Assembly (NCBI RefSeq): GCF_001723175.1 | Contig: NC_064652.1 | Coordinates: 372,001 to 436,000 of the forward strand | DNA: 64,000 nt | Reading direction: 5' to 3' | DNA from: Penicillium oxalicum | Lineage: Eukaryota > Ascomycota > Eurotiomycetes > Eurotiales > Aspergillaceae | Part shown: positions 43,953 through 56,301 of the stretch, in pieces | Layout: every line of letters starts with the position of its first letter | How positions within the stretch are numbered: the stretch's first letter is position 1 | Translations under genes and position numbers: made by a program | The notes under the pieces: model-generated | Seen by the model: the letters and a program-made list of their open reading frames with translations, nothing else | The model's database searches: none | Told to the model about the DNA's origin: nothing

Positions 43953-46900
43953 TCACTGGAAGAACGAAGAATTCGAGGTCATGGATATGGTGGGGGTCAG
44001 ACCTGGAGAGCTGTCCTTGTCCTCTGGACTAGTTGGATCACTGCGATCCGCAATGCTCTCCTTTTCACGATCGGTGGAAGAGGAGCGCTTGAAGACCGTT
44101 TGGCCAATTTGACGGAAGATGCCCATTCGCTCGGCACGAAGCTCGCTCAAATCCAGACGCTGAACGGGAATAGGGTCCTCCTTGGTGATGCGACAGAACA
44201 AAGTCGAGAAGAGATACTGGTCACCACTGCCATCATACAGGGGCAAATAGCGATAGCCTTGAGACAGGCTGGTGAGCTTGGCAGTGAAGGTGGCCAGCTG
44301 AACACTGTTATTGTTGCCCGCACTGCGTCCGTCCAGAGAGCTCCAAACAGTCCATCGCACAAAGACTAGGTCTGGATATTTGGTTTCCAAGGACAGCTTG
44401 AACCGGTCGTTGAAGATTGGGCTGTAGCCATTACTTGGCTCAATCTTGGTGCGTCGGCGGTGAGGGTAGCCAATACCAGACATGCCGTTACGGGCCGAGG
44501 CATCCATTCCACCTTCTCCGTAGGCAAGACTTTGTCCGCGATCGTCAGCACTGAACATCTCAATTTCGACATAGGGATTGATCATGTCCTCGGATCCAAG
44601 TGTCCGAGGTCGTGGAAGCTGTTGCGCGGAAATGACTTCAACTGCAAATCGAACCAGACGCCGTTCCGTCTTGCGCTTAGGCAAACCCCCCTCAGGGATC
44701 GGATGGCGGAGACTTTCTGGCTTGAGCACATAGCCGGTGCGATCGGACCCAGCCGCAAACATGGCCTGATTCATCTGCATGCCAACGTCATACGTCTGCC
44801 AGTTGAGCGCGGCCATTTGAACTCCACGGCGCCAGAATTTGTTGGGATCAAAGTTGGAGGATCGGAGACGAAAAGCGGATGGATAGACTCGGGTGAGGAA
44901 TTTGCGGTTGTGGGCTTCCAGAGCCACCTTGTTGTCGTGGTTCTGACAGATGCTCTCGAATGCGCGTTCGGCAAAAGAGTACACGTGGTTGTATTTTCTG
45001 CTCTCCGGGGAAGAAAAGCTCTGCCACTTGTAGCCGCGGGTGTAGACGCCCAGGTCCGAGAGCGGCTTGGTGATTTTGCTCTTCTGACGACGGCGTTTCT
45101 TCTTCTCACTCGGCAGGGAAACCAGCCCTCCGTCACTGTCTTCAGTGGCGCTGCTGATACTTGTTGTGGTGAGGGAGCGTCTCTCGTGGGTCACCAAGGG
45201 ACCGATCCCATCGGCTGCGTAGGGTACAGACGAAGTGGAAAAGGGAGCAAACGGCGCAGTACCGCCGGAGATGATGGAATCCGCAGGAGGTGTTGGGCGG
45301 ACGAATGGTGTACTTGCGCTGCGCTTGCGACCATGAGTACCGACAGTGCTGACGGTATCCTGACGAGGGTCGACTTGCGTTTCGTCACAGGTTTTCACCT
45401 TGACCAGGATGCGGCGCTTGAGCTCTTCCGGTGAAGGCAGGATGTAGCAGTTGGTCATCAAAGGTTCCAGGATAAGCTGCTCCTTGAAGGTGTCTTTCAT
45501 AATTTTGACCATGGCCAGTTGCTGCTCGGGATTGCAGTGGACTTCGAGGGAAAGGATGAGTGGAAAATCACAGGAAATGAAAGCGTATCGGTTGATGACC
45601 GTGATGCAGTCTGCGAAGAGCACACTCGTGGTCATGGTCCGTCCATGGGACACAATGGGACGGCCGTCGGCACCATCCCAACAGTCAATCTCTACGCAGC
45701 GACATCCTTGTTGAAGAGCACTGATGTAGGCTTCCGTGCTCGAGGCTCCGGCGACTTGGCGACCAAGCAGGTAAGTATTGTGTGAACTTGAAATGAAGTA
45801 CTCATTCAGCGGGCGATCAAATCGGGACTGGGGGGCTTTTGACGCGTAGATGCCGTTACTCGGAGATGCCAGGTAAGCGGAGAACGTGTCGAGAGTCATC
45901 AGGGCCAATGGGCTATCGCCAAGGTCGGATGCATCTGATGCATTCGAGGACAATCGTGATCTTGACTTCTTGACAAGTTTGTCGTACAGGGCAATCCACT
46001 TTGCCCGGCTGACCTCGGTCTCAATGTCCTCTTTCTGCACTTGACACAAGAAGCGCAAAAATTCCGCCTGAGTCAGCCCGGCCTTGTGGTCTGCGGCGTG
46101 ACTTTTGAAGATCTCTTTCACGTCCTTGCGCTCCTTCAGACGGGTCAAGAAGTTCTTAAATTCGGAAAAGTTCAGCCGGCCGTTGTGGCAGGTGTCAGCC
46201 TTGGAGAATTGAGCACGCAGCATGTTCTTGGAGCAGTTGATATGCAAGCTGCGGCACACACTTTCAACCGCGGTGAGGTCAAGACTCTGTTCCTCACCTG
46301 GCCGAGATCCCCCGGGGAAGAGCCGCACCATTTCGCGCTGCCAATGAGCTTGTAAGATGGCCTCGCTTTGACCAGCGGCGGCCATCCCAGCCATCAGGCC
46401 AATTCTGTAGCGAGAGATGTGCTCCAGAGTGCTGGTCCACATATCGAGAACGTGGTAATTGGGCGCAATCAAGTGCAACGTCTTGAACGCGCGGCCCTTG
46501 AGCCGTTCAGGGTCGGCGATCACAATGGTGAACCACCGGCCTTCGGTATCTTCGGGGATCTGGTGTTCTTCACGGTAATTTCGCGCATCTGCACCAACGC
46601 GAATCTCTTTGATGTCATCAATGTAGAAGCGCTTAGCTGGATTGGAGACATCCCAGAACACCTTGGCAGCGTCCAAGTCCAGGAAGAATCGAACTTGTTT
46701 GCGGTGTTTTTTCGTGACCTTGGTCAAGATGGTGCCCCGCTGAACAGCGGAATCCACCTTGGGCGCCACCGCTCCGCCCACGGTGGTGACCAGATCGCGA
46801 GCAGACATCATGCGGCTTTCACTCCGCACACTCGAGGGCTCCGAGCCAGTCCATGTACCCAGACAGTCCAACGTCTCGTTGGATTCATCCTCATTGCTGG

Positions 46901-47456
46901 ACTCCAATGCGGTATCCCGCGAAACGGAGTGAGCGCCGTTCTTGCTATCGCTTCTGCGGCGCATGATCACGGGACCTGAACTGCGGTCTCGCTTGTCATT
47001 TTGGGAGGCCGAGGGTCGCCTCCGGGTCAATTTGCTGGCTGCTCCCCGTGAGATTCTCCGCATCAGCCCTGGGGCTTTTACCGAATTGCTGTCGGTGGCT
47101 CCGTTGGCATGGGATGGAAAGGCCTCGGGAACGGCCATCATCGATTCACCAAGCTCGAGTGGCGCAGGAGGAGGAAGATGATAGAGTCGACCGCGTGGAC
47201 CCTCACTCGGGGGTTGTTGAGGAGTCCCAGCCGGAGTTAAGACATTTGGCGTGCCTGGCCCGGGAAAGAGAGAGAGGGGAGTGGAGATAGGAGAAGAGGT
47301 GAAAGAAGGCGCCGAAGAAGATATGAAGCCTAGGGTGGACAGTGGGCCGAGGACATGTTGAGAAGAGGGAGAGCGGCGAAGAGAGGTGGTGAGCTTTAAG
47401 CTGGTTTGGGTATCGGCGTCCATGGCCGGAGATGAGGTCGTAGCGGCATATGCCAT
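43953..47456 (-). CDS. Phosphoinositide-specific phospholipase C (delta-like)
   Basis: One uninterrupted exon of 1167 residues starting at ATG 47456, the first ATG in a frame that is open slightly further upstream. The enzyme hydrolyses PIP2 to IP3 and diacylglycerol. In order: a Ser/Pro-rich N-terminus of about 235 residues; a PH-like domain (about 240-350); EF-hand region (about 395-475, DTCHNGRLNFSEF); catalytic X domain (about 549-690) with both catalytic histidines in SSSHNTYLLG and VSHGRTMTT and the metal ligands in CVEIDCWDG; a polar insert; Y domain (about 845-955, FNPNKFW-like FDPNKFWRRGVQMAALNWQT); and a C2 domain (about 970-1105, INPYVEIEMF). This is the standard fungal PLC layout. 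Filamentous fungi have several paralogues, and which one this is cannot be decided by eye. Confidence 0.94.
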   Translation of the reverse strand: MAYAATTSSPAMDADTQTSLKLTTSLRRSPSSQHVLGPLSTLGFISSSAPSFTSSPISTPLSLFPGPGTPNVLTPAGTPQQPPSEGPRGRLYHLPPPAPLELGESMMAVPEAFPSHANGATDSNSVKAPGLMRRISRGAASKLTRRRPSASQNDKRDRSSGPVIMRRRSDSKNGAHSVSRDTALESSNEDESNETLDCLGTWTGSEPSSVRSESRMMSARDLVTTVGGAVAPKVDSAVQRGTILTKVTKKHRKQVRFFLDLDAAKVFWDVSNPAKRFYIDDIKEIRVGADARNYREEHQIPEDTEGRWFTIVIADPERLKGRAFKTLHLIAPNYHVLDMWTSTLEHISRYRIGLMAGMAAAGQSEAILQAHWQREMVRLFPGGSRPGEEQSLDLTAVESVCRSLHINCSKNMLRAQFSKADTCHNGRLNFSEFKNFLTRLKERKDVKEIFKSHAADHKAGLTQAEFLRFLCQVQKEDIETEVSRAKWIALYDKLVKKSRSRLSSNASDASDLGDSPLALMTLDTFSAYLASPSNGIYASKAPQSRFDRPLNEYFISSSHNTYLLGRQVAGASSTEAYISALQQGCRCVEIDCWDGADGRPIVSHGRTMTTSVLFADCITVINRYAFISCDFPLILSLEVHCNPEQQLAMVKIMKDTFKEQLILEPLMTNCYILPSPEELKRRILVKVKTCDETQVDPRQDTVSTVGTHGRKRSASTPFVRPTPPADSIISGGTAPFAPFSTSSVPYAADGIGPLVTHERRSLTTTSISSATEDSDGGLVSLPSEKKKRRRQKSKITKPLSDLGVYTRGYKWQSFSSPESRKYNHVYSFAERAFESICQNHDNKVALEAHNRKFLTRVYPSAFRLRSSNFDPNKFWRRGVQMAALNWQTYDVGMQMNQAMFAAGSDRTGYVLKPESLRHPIPEGGLPKRKTERRLVRFAVEVISAQQLPRPRTLGSEDMINPYVEIEMFSADDRGQSLAYGEGGMDASARNGMSGIGYPHRRRTKIEPSNGYSPIFNDRFKLSLETKYPDLVFVRWTVWSSLDGRSAGNNNSVQLATFTAKLTSLSQGYRYLPLYDGSGDQYLFSTLFCRITKEDPIPVQRLDLSELRAERMGIFRQIGQTVFKRSSSTDREKESIADRSDPTSPEDKDSSPGLTPTISMTSNSSFFQ

Positions 47457-49261
47457 GATGGCTATTCGTTCGCAAGTCGACAGCTCAGCTGTCGATATAA
47501 GCAATGTTTTTGAGGGGTAATTGAAACCACGCCAACGTTCAAGTCACCTGGACTCTTTGGCAAAAGTGAGTGGGTTTCAGCACGAGGGACCAGCCGTGGC
47601 TGCTGAAAGTTGCAAGAGGCCAGGATGGGAAACGGATCCGAGCCAAAAGGGAGGGGGCTTGAGAAACATAAAAATCAAAAGGAACGAAAATAGCCCGACA
47701 CGGTAATGAAATGACGATTCAGCCACGTCTTTAGCAGGACCAATCTGTTCTTGGAACCTGCATGATGATCTTAGAAGAAGGAGGAAATGCGGAGATCTCG
47801 GCGTGGGAGCGCCTCACGATGCACGGCCAAGTCGGAGTGAGCCGAAAAGGTTGGCTGCAGGTAATGTAAACAAGACGCGGTAGAATGGTAATACACGGAT
47901 TTTTTTTGGTCGGAGACGGGCAAGTTCGACCACGATTGCAAATAACACTGGCGCTGTGCGACAATGCTCGAACGAAACGGGTCAAGGCTTCAGGGTTCCT
48001 GGTCCCTTTGGCTGAAAAGAGCCAATTGCTAGGAGATGACACCGGTAACGGTTCTGGGCAGACGCTCGTTGGACGTTCCAAGGTCAATTCCACGCAAGTT
48101 AAATTTGCTGCCTTGCACCGAGTCTCGTGGGGGGAAGGGCAAGCGCAATCACTATTTTGGTGTTGAGACCTCCTGATAAGAGCTGGATCTGACCAAGGGC
48201 CTCCTTCTGCCGGCCAGTTTGCCGTTTTGTATGCAAAAAGTGCCGCTCGGCGCAAGATAGGCGAGTGGATGCCAAGCACCTGATGATCGCGCAGCCAGCG
48301 GGCGAACCAAAGAAACGAGGCAAAAGCGCCCTGCACAGGATCCCAAAAGCGCGGGAAATCGGTGCCGACAGGAACAGGAGAGACGCAAGGCCGTCAGTGG
48401 TTGGGAGGAAACCGTGTGCGCCGAGGTGTGGTGTCCGGATGAGTAGGTGAAAGAGCCTCAACCCAGCGCAGTCGCGTGTTCAAGGTTTCAATTCTTGACG
48501 AGGAAGAAAGGCTCCCCGAATGGGCGTGATTGCCAGGGTATATTTCTGAACTTGGGCAAGCTCCAGCAATCGAGCTAGAGACTGACAATGCGGCCGGCAA
48601 AGGGAGTACCCGGACCGGGGTGTGCAGGGAACTTTTTTTTTGGCGGCGCAACGGTAACGCGGAGAATGGGGAATGCGAGGGCGGGAACGAGGAAAACGGA
48701 AATTGCGACACTGCCAACGCAGTGGATGCAGGCGGTCCAAACAGGTAAGGTGAGAGAATCGGGGAGTGCGCCGACAATGACAATCGCAGATACTGGGAGT
48801 GAATTGCTTTTCAGGCGGTTGGCTGTTTGGGTCGCGTTTGTCGCTGGGAGCCGATCAAGTATGCTGCACGGTTACGTGATGGCCTCTCGAAGGCCGAAGT
48901 CCGTCCGTATGCGAGATGAATTTCGCGACGGGAACCGAGACGATCAGGCGATAAGACGATAGAAGTACCCAACACCAAGAATGACTCTGTCTTTGAAGAT
49001 TTTTGCCCTCCTTCTAGAACGGCGAATGCGATCAGGTTAAATGAAGATTCTCGAAGGGAGGAGAAGTGTTTGCAGATTGGAAAGGAACGGGGGAGGGGAG
49101 ATGGAGAAATTGAAATGTCCAAAAAAAAAATTGAGAGCCAAAATGGAAATCAAGAAAGAGAAAGAAAAAAAAGAAATTAATTCAATGAATCAATATTATC
49201 CCCAGTTGCACCGGCGCGCTGGATGGATTGAAGCTGCTGTGGATACCACCAGAATCCTGAG

Positions 49262-49306
49262 TACTGATAGTGACCCTACCCTGTCAGTAACTCAGTAAAG
49301 TCAGTA
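49262..49306. repeat. Cluster of TCAGTA motifs
   Basis: TACTGA at 49262-49267 and TCAGTA at 49284-49289, 49292-49297 and 49301-49306: four copies in 45 bp, about 1.8 kb before the PLC start codon. No regulator for this motif was recognised. Confidence 0.5.
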
Positions 49307-50102
49307 CTGTCAGCGATACACACACACACACTGAATTTTTGGAATATATTCATTACAATCAATGGGAAGGGGTTGTGGGGGCTTATTGAAGACCAGAGGG
49401 TAGAAAATCAATACCAAGTTACCGCGCGAGGGAATACGATACTGACCGTACGACTCGATGATGATGACGATGCCTGACGGCTCCCCCGGTTGTGGGTCCC
49501 AAGGGCTCTCGGAGACGACACTCGAGACTTGGTGAGGGAATGGCCGTGAGATCCCTGTTTTTTTCTGGGAGGTGGATGCCACAGAGTGTTTTGATGTATG
49601 TATGAAACACGGTATGTATGTAATGTGTATTGGAATGCCCGCCGCTGCCCGGCGCGTTGTTATGGGTATGGTGAGGAAACGCAAAATTCCGCGACCTTTT
49701 TCCGGCTTGCAAGGCGACTCGCGTATTGGTGAATTCCACACTTGAGGCTCAGAGGAATACTGTACTTTTGGAGTGATAAAGGGTCAGAGACGACTAACAA
49801 TAGATCTTCCAGGTCAATATTGCAGATCAGGACCCAGATTTGCAACGGGACAATCACTCCTGCTTTAAGTGATTTTCGACCATATCATTTGCCTCCAACG
49901 GAGCAATCAGCAATGCGCATCGTTCCACTGAAACGCCGTCAAAGACTATGAAGAGTCTGGGAAAGCGATCTTTTACGGTGAGGGTGTGAAACGTGGATTT
50001 GGCCCATGACTTGGGTGCTGGCACCGGTGGTGTGAATGAGATGACGAATGGGAGGAATGCGGGCTGCCTAACGGGAGATGGGCAGATCATTGGGCGACCA
50101 AA

Positions 50103-50120
50103 CCCCCCCCCCCCCCCCCC
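50103..50120. repeat. 18-base C homopolymer
   Basis: Uninterrupted C run in the gene-poor tract. Confidence 0.85.
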
Positions 50121-52376
50121 GCCCTGTTCTTGAGGTGTTGAATTCCAGTGTATCGGCTTCAGGAGGTCTGACAGTATGGCGTTTCAGGCGCATGAAAGGC
50201 TCGAGCCCAATGACAACGGGAGAAAAGAAATCGGAGACAAGGTGGGTGAGGTGTGCGGCAGACCCATCCAATTTCGAGGATCAGGAGACTCGTACGGGGC
50301 GGATGCCGAGTTAGACTTTGGTCGATTCTTTCAATGTGTCACCATACAATCGCGAGGGAGCCTCGATAATCTGGCAGGAGATTGGCTAGTGCTGGGAACT
50401 AAGTATCTTAGAGACGAGAAATCAAAGGAGTCCCAACGGATCTCGTGTAGCAGCGCTCGTTCGTAACTGCATCTGTATGTTGATGTGTTATTTGCGGCAA
50501 TCTTTGACTAATTTCTGGTCCACACTTTTGTCCCTTTTCCACTTTGTCCTCTTCTCCTTTGTCCGATACATCCAAGTACGTTTACTTGACCTTGTTCCCC
50601 TGAATGGAAGCCTTCGACATGTGGAGCTCGCAAGGCAGTTTATCTTTTTCAGACTCTGATAGTCCTGCCATCTTCTCCACTCTGAGTCTTTGCACCCACT
50701 TACATCGTTGCTCTTTGCCCTTTGCCCTGTGGCTTCCGTTGAGACTAAAGAATATCAAACCACAAAGCAAAAGATCCTCATGGTCGTCGGGGTCACCTGA
50801 CATGCGTTTTGTCTTTCTTCATGCGTACTAGGGCAAGATTCGATGTCTCCCTGATCGTGTCACAGGGTGGCTTCTGTCTTTCGGTCCAACGTCATCGATG
50901 TGGATCGTGTCGATTATCTGGTCTGATAGGGCTGCGAAAACACGGCACCTTCAATCTCAGGAGACGCCCATCAATCGGAATGACTCAAGTGCCGGTGCCA
51001 TGCATACCAGGATTGGGATCTGATGCAGCATCTCGAACGGTAGGTGCAAGGTGGACTTACGGTGCGGTGCAGTAAGATGTGTACTCGCTGTACGGTCCGA
51101 TCTCGAGAGAGTCCATGTGTAGCAGTCCCACCGTTTGCCGATCCCAATGCACATCTGTCCTCCATTCAGCTGGGTCAATATCGTTGCAGCAATTGGACTA
51201 CCCAATACCATCTTCCGCATACCCTTTCGCGCGCGTGAGAGGGTTGAATAGGATCGACTCAGGTTCATTTTGAGATGGCAAAAATCGACGAGCCCCTGGA
51301 TTTGCACGGTAGGTCGTTCGAGGAAAGCGGTTAGTAAGCCATCCGAGGTATACCAGGAGGCCCGATCTCCCAACCTTGCCGATGAGGTCCCATCAGATTA
51401 ACCCGTATGTCATTAGGCTACTGCTCAGTCATTTCACCAATGCCGCATGTGTGAACTTGTCTATAACATGTCGGCGCCTTGACTTTTACCATGGGGCGAA
51501 CATGTATCGATGCTGTACCCGGACAATCTGTTCATCCTCGACGTATTTTCGATTCCATGTATCCATTATACCCTATACGCCTTAGTAGACAATGATGCCT
51601 GTAGAGCTCGTGGGGCCAACGGGAATGTCGGCGGCTCAACAGCCCTGCCCAGACATGGAGGCCTTCTCCCCACGCTGGTGCTCACCCCCATTTTCGGGCG
51701 ACGGGTGGGGGCCGTGCACCCCAGATTCGGGCAGAGGACCACCCGGTCGAGGAGTGGCTGAGTCCCCCCCCACATTAATTTCAAAAGAGCCCCCTGAGCC
51801 ATCATTTGGCGAAATGCCTCTGATGTGTATGCAATATACATATTATATGATCATGGACTGGTGGGGCGTACCAATCAAAAAGGGAAAATTCGAGCAGAAG
51901 CGCCCATGCACCGAGGGTAGGTGCCAGTCGCATGTTGATTGGTAACCCTCTCGGGGCTATCAACCGACTGTGATGTTACAGGCCTGAGGTAGAGCTTGGT
52001 ATGTAATGACCAGGTATGTATTGATCACCTGGTAATTCACTGATGGTGCTGGACGTTTCAACGGAAAACTGACGCAGCCAGTGTGTCAACCAGGACGGCG
52101 TTTCTCCCCAGCCTAGGGCCGCTGATGGACGCGAGTCACTTGACTAACTCGAAAGAACATAAGCGCGCCGTACAGTCCCCATGAATGCATATGCAACAGC
52201 AAGTAGAAGTCCTTCAGGACCTATCAACCGAGTCTGTGGATCGCGATGGTACTACTGTAGGGCGCTGTGCGAACGCGCATGCCCATCTCCGCCACGTGTT
52301 GACGACCCTCTTGCCCCATCGGCGCTGGAGAAAAGCGGGGTGCGCAATTAGAGTCACACAGCAAGGTTGTTGGGAC

Positions 52377-52526
52377 TCGGCTCGTTCCTGCGATTATGCA
52401 CCTCGACAAGATAGGATAGATTTTTCCAGCGCGATTCAGCTTGGCAATGTGGTCATCCACGCGTGATCCCACACAGTAGAGTCCGAGGCACTCGTAGCCC
52501 AAGCGGATAGTTGCATCGACCGTATT
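52377..52526 (-). pseudogene. Probable relic of a HET (heterokaryon incompatibility) domain gene
   Basis: In the minus frame the stretch NTVDATIRLGYECLGLYC, followed by DDHIAKLNRAGKIY and SRCIIAGTSR, lines up with the core of fungal HET domains. There the pattern is T(I/V)-DA-(x)n-LGYxYLWxDxxCI, then a spacer, then a helix ending MGxIYxxAxxTIIAA. The hallmark Trp and Asp of LWxD are Gly and Tyr here and the DA-to-LG spacing is short. No start, upstream SYxWG-type motif or downstream continuation is found in frame. HET proteins trigger incompatibility death on hyphal fusion; this fragment should be inactive. The match was made by eye and could be coincidental. Confidence 0.35.
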
Positions 52527-55500
52527 GTGAAGAAGCCGCCGTGGAGGGGAAGATGTAGATAGGCAGCAGATACTTGCTCGTCTGCGGGGAGGAGCTGACC
52601 AGTTCGTGTGTCCTGACGGTTGGATGCGTTGGCAATCCCGGTGGTGTTTGGACATTGCTGATTCCCTGCTTTCTTCACTTTGGTGGATGCATTACGCCGT
52701 CGCCGATGCTCTGCTTTGTTTTGCTGAGGATGAAGGTCGTGCCAGGGCCGAGGTAGCAGGCATCTGCATGTTGACAGAAGCTTCCCCCTCCCCTCCTTTT
52801 CTCGGTCTCTCTTCCTTCCCCTCCCTCTCTTTGATGAGAACCTGACCCGACAGATTGCACGGGACTCACGGGCCTCTGGATTGAAGAATGAGGCGGCTTA
52901 GAATCTGTGATGAACCTCACAATAAGATTTCCTATTCGGGTATCATCAACGGTCACCACCTCTCTTATCGGCTCGGCAGAAACGTGATCTTTCCTTTTCC
53001 CTCCCCCTCTTCGGACAGATTGGCGTACGTGCCAAGGCTGGTCCTACTCAACCGTCTTCCGTCATAGGTGGCCTTGTCAATGCGATTGCGTGCGGCCTAG
53101 CAAGTGACTGCACGCAATGCTTTGAAATCTCGGGGAGTCACGATTAGTCCGTGGAATGCCGAGAGATCCGTGCATTATCGCGATCGTTCACCGCGGCTGT
53201 GGCGGCCCTTTGAATCCCGACGTTTTCCAGGGATTTTCAACCCTCGAAACTCGTGACTGGCGCCCATTCGTGTTGATGACCGCAAACCTCCCCAAGCGAC
53301 GCAGCACGTGCTATGGTCCATAGTTCATATTATTTCCAACATACTATGAGTATGTACTAGAGAGTAGTACACGTCTGCACACTGTCGTCAGTAGAACATG
53401 ATGACATATTGCCTTGCTTGGGACTACGTAGTGTGTGACTGTGAATCTATTCCACCCTCCACCCCAATAGATTCAACCCAGGCACAGGCCCCCCCCCTTG
53501 ACCAATAATGTATATTATCAGTAAATCCTCGATGATTTACATCGCATTCTTCCCCCATCTCTCCATTGCGAAGAGTCAACCGGCGAGGGGACTGACGTCC
53601 AGTCACACCGCCACAACCCGCCTCGGTCAGGCCCATGACTGGGCCACACCGGGTTGTCAGTGTGATCGACGTACCCCAATTCAACCGTTCGTTTGTGGAT
53701 GCTGCTGTCCCAGGAGAGACAGACATACCGCAAGTACGTGTCACTTTTTAGCCTGTCATTCGCCATCACCGACTTAAGCCGGACAAGGAAGGCCGTTTCG
53801 ACCAAACTCTCGGGATCTGAGCTGAGCAGACCGCTTCCCAAGTCGGCATACAACGCGGGCCACACCTGCCATTCAGATCCAGAAAATCAGTGAAAGAATC
53901 GCTCCGCTCCTCAACTCTCAGAGCCAATCACACACTGGCCCCTGGAATACCGCGGGTGATAAGCTCCTTCCCCTCCGTTCCTCCCATTCAGCCGAAATCA
54001 AATTGTTGTGGACGAGGCTTGGGCCCCGTGACCTTTCAATCTTTTCTTTTCTCCCCTTCTTTCGACCCAGTTTTTTTTTTGTTTTCTTTGAGACTCGCCC
54101 GTTGTCCACTTGGAGCGGTGACGCGATCAGTAGGGCTGGTCCAATCAATCTGCCAAGCATCCCCCTCCAAAAAAAAAGAAAAGAAAAAGAAAAAGAAAAA
54201 CCTTCATTGCAGGCAGACCGATCGTCTATTTCCTTGCAGTAGAATGCAGGCATACCTCCCTGTCGTGTGGCACACCATCCTCATTCAGATCGAAAGAGAA
54301 AGAGGGGGCAATAAACGATTGACAAAATAGGCTCCACGTTGATCGAGCTTGTCCTGGGTATGAGAGCCAGATGAGAATCCAGGTATAGCCTCGCGATTCG
54401 CAAGAGAGCGGGGGCCAAGTTGGAACTATATTTGTCTGAGACATGCTTCCTTCCAAGGTTCTTCGGTTCTTCCATTGGCTTAAGTGGGGATGAAGGGGGC
54501 GGGCCTCTTAGCGCATCCCTTGTCGCAGACCGCACCGCACAAAACGTTAAAGCTATGTATGCGCACGAATATCGCCATTGGTATTCAACAGAGGGTACGG
54601 GCACCGCATGGTAATGGACAACTAATCCTTCCTGCTTTAGTGCGAGAGTTCTGGTCGAGAGTCCACGAGACGGTCAAGACATGGAAAACCGCAAGCCCAA
54701 GCTCCAGTGTGAAGAGTGTCTAACAATTTCCAGCAAAAAGACTCCAAACCCTGAGACTCGCTGGCAGTATGATCTCTGAATCATAATTAGTATACTCCCG
54801 CAGTGCCTCGAGCACGAGACTTGACGTCAGATCTATCCATATGCTTTCAATGTGGAATGATCATGATTATATAATATACATGTTACGAATACTGGGCGAA
54901 ATTTCAGCAATACTGTACATGTGTATTGATGAAACCTGTAATTCACAGACAGCGTGCATTCCAACTCCCCATTTTTACACTTTACAATGGTAAGGGCAGC
55001 GTAGGTATGAGGTGTCGGCATGCTCCAGGAGCCCCCCCCCAGTTCAATCAATAGTCAGGACGATCTTCGATAGGCATTGCCAGCTCTCACAGACCGAGCC
55101 ACCTCCCCAGTCGATGTGGCTTGATGATCATATGACATGCAATTGTCCCCCCCCTGGCAATCACATTTCCTCTGCGAAGTATGGAGCCGCAATCTTGGGA
55201 TAGAGTGCTGCAAATAATAATGCCAATCACGTACCGCCCTGCCTTACGCTCATCACCAAACGGATATGGAAGAAACCGGAGGTCTCGGATAAAAACCAAT
55301 GAACCCTCGTTGGGTCCGCAGAATGTGCAAGACTTACCGTGTCCTAGAGAGCCTATTTTTGTCCAAGTGTGATTATTCATCTCTAGTCTCGAACCGACAA
55401 GAAAAAGATGACAGACTACAGTATGCTTTCAATGGTCTATGCCCAGCAAAGGTTGACCTCAAGTTCAGTCGGGTATTGCCCAGCCTTCTTGGGGATCCCA

Positions 55501-56281
55501 CATTGTAGTCATCCTAATTATGGACCCTGATCTTGTTGCGTCTGCAAAAAGAGCCAACACGCTCAATCTCGCATCCGCTACTAGTGAGGATCAGCAGCAT
55601 TAGCCTCCATTTCCCCACGTTTCTCTCCATTCACAATCATTTTGGATACCGCTCACTTTCTTCGCTGGAGCTTCGTGGAAAGACCGTACTATACGAGATC
55701 GAGAGCGCTGATCCGAAAGACTCTGTTGCGACAAAAGCATCCCCTCAATCTCGACCGAGGTCCAATCAATTGATGATCCACGGCTCCTCCCGGGAGAGTG
55801 CTGAGTAACAGTAGTAACAGGTTCTTCAACCCCGTACTACTGTAATCTGAAATCATGAGTCGCGACTCTCTCCGCACATATCGTGATGGAAGAAAAGATC
55901 CATTCCTTTCACTTACGCCAAGCACCGGCCATCGGAAGGGGAATTTTGACATGGTGAATCGAATTTTCTCGACGGCGTCGCTATCCCGCTAGCATGAAAT
56001 GCGACGACGTCGGTGGACGACGCATGACATCATGAAGACGTGCGTTCCTATCGCATTAGGCCTCCCCCAATTTGTCTGCTTACCCTATTCCGGCGGCTTC
56101 GGGCGATACGGCGGGCCAGCGTGCCCTTGTCCTCCCAAAGCTAACCCTAGACTTTGTCTGCATGCTGTAGGGCTGGTTGGTACTGTAATGTGTAAATGTG
56201 ATGTAATTGACTACATGTAGATAGCCTATTTACTGTGTGAGAGTGTCGTCAGTTGTGTATGAAAAGAACCAGCGGGGCCTG

Positions 56282-56301
56282 CCCCCCCCCCCCCCCCCCC
56301 C
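56282..56301. repeat. 20-base C homopolymer
   Basis: Uninterrupted C run in the gene-poor tract, preceded by GGGGCCTG. Confidence 0.85.

Noticed and set aside
44460..45434. 324-codon open frame on the plus strand
   Set aside because: Antisense shadow of the phospholipase C gene, whose domains are unambiguous on the other strand.
46368..46979. 203-codon plus-strand frame
   Set aside because: Antisense to the PH-domain part of phospholipase C.
47731..48336. 201-codon minus-strand frame upstream of PLC
   Set aside because: Composition typical of noncoding leader sequence, no recognised motif, no clear splice partners.
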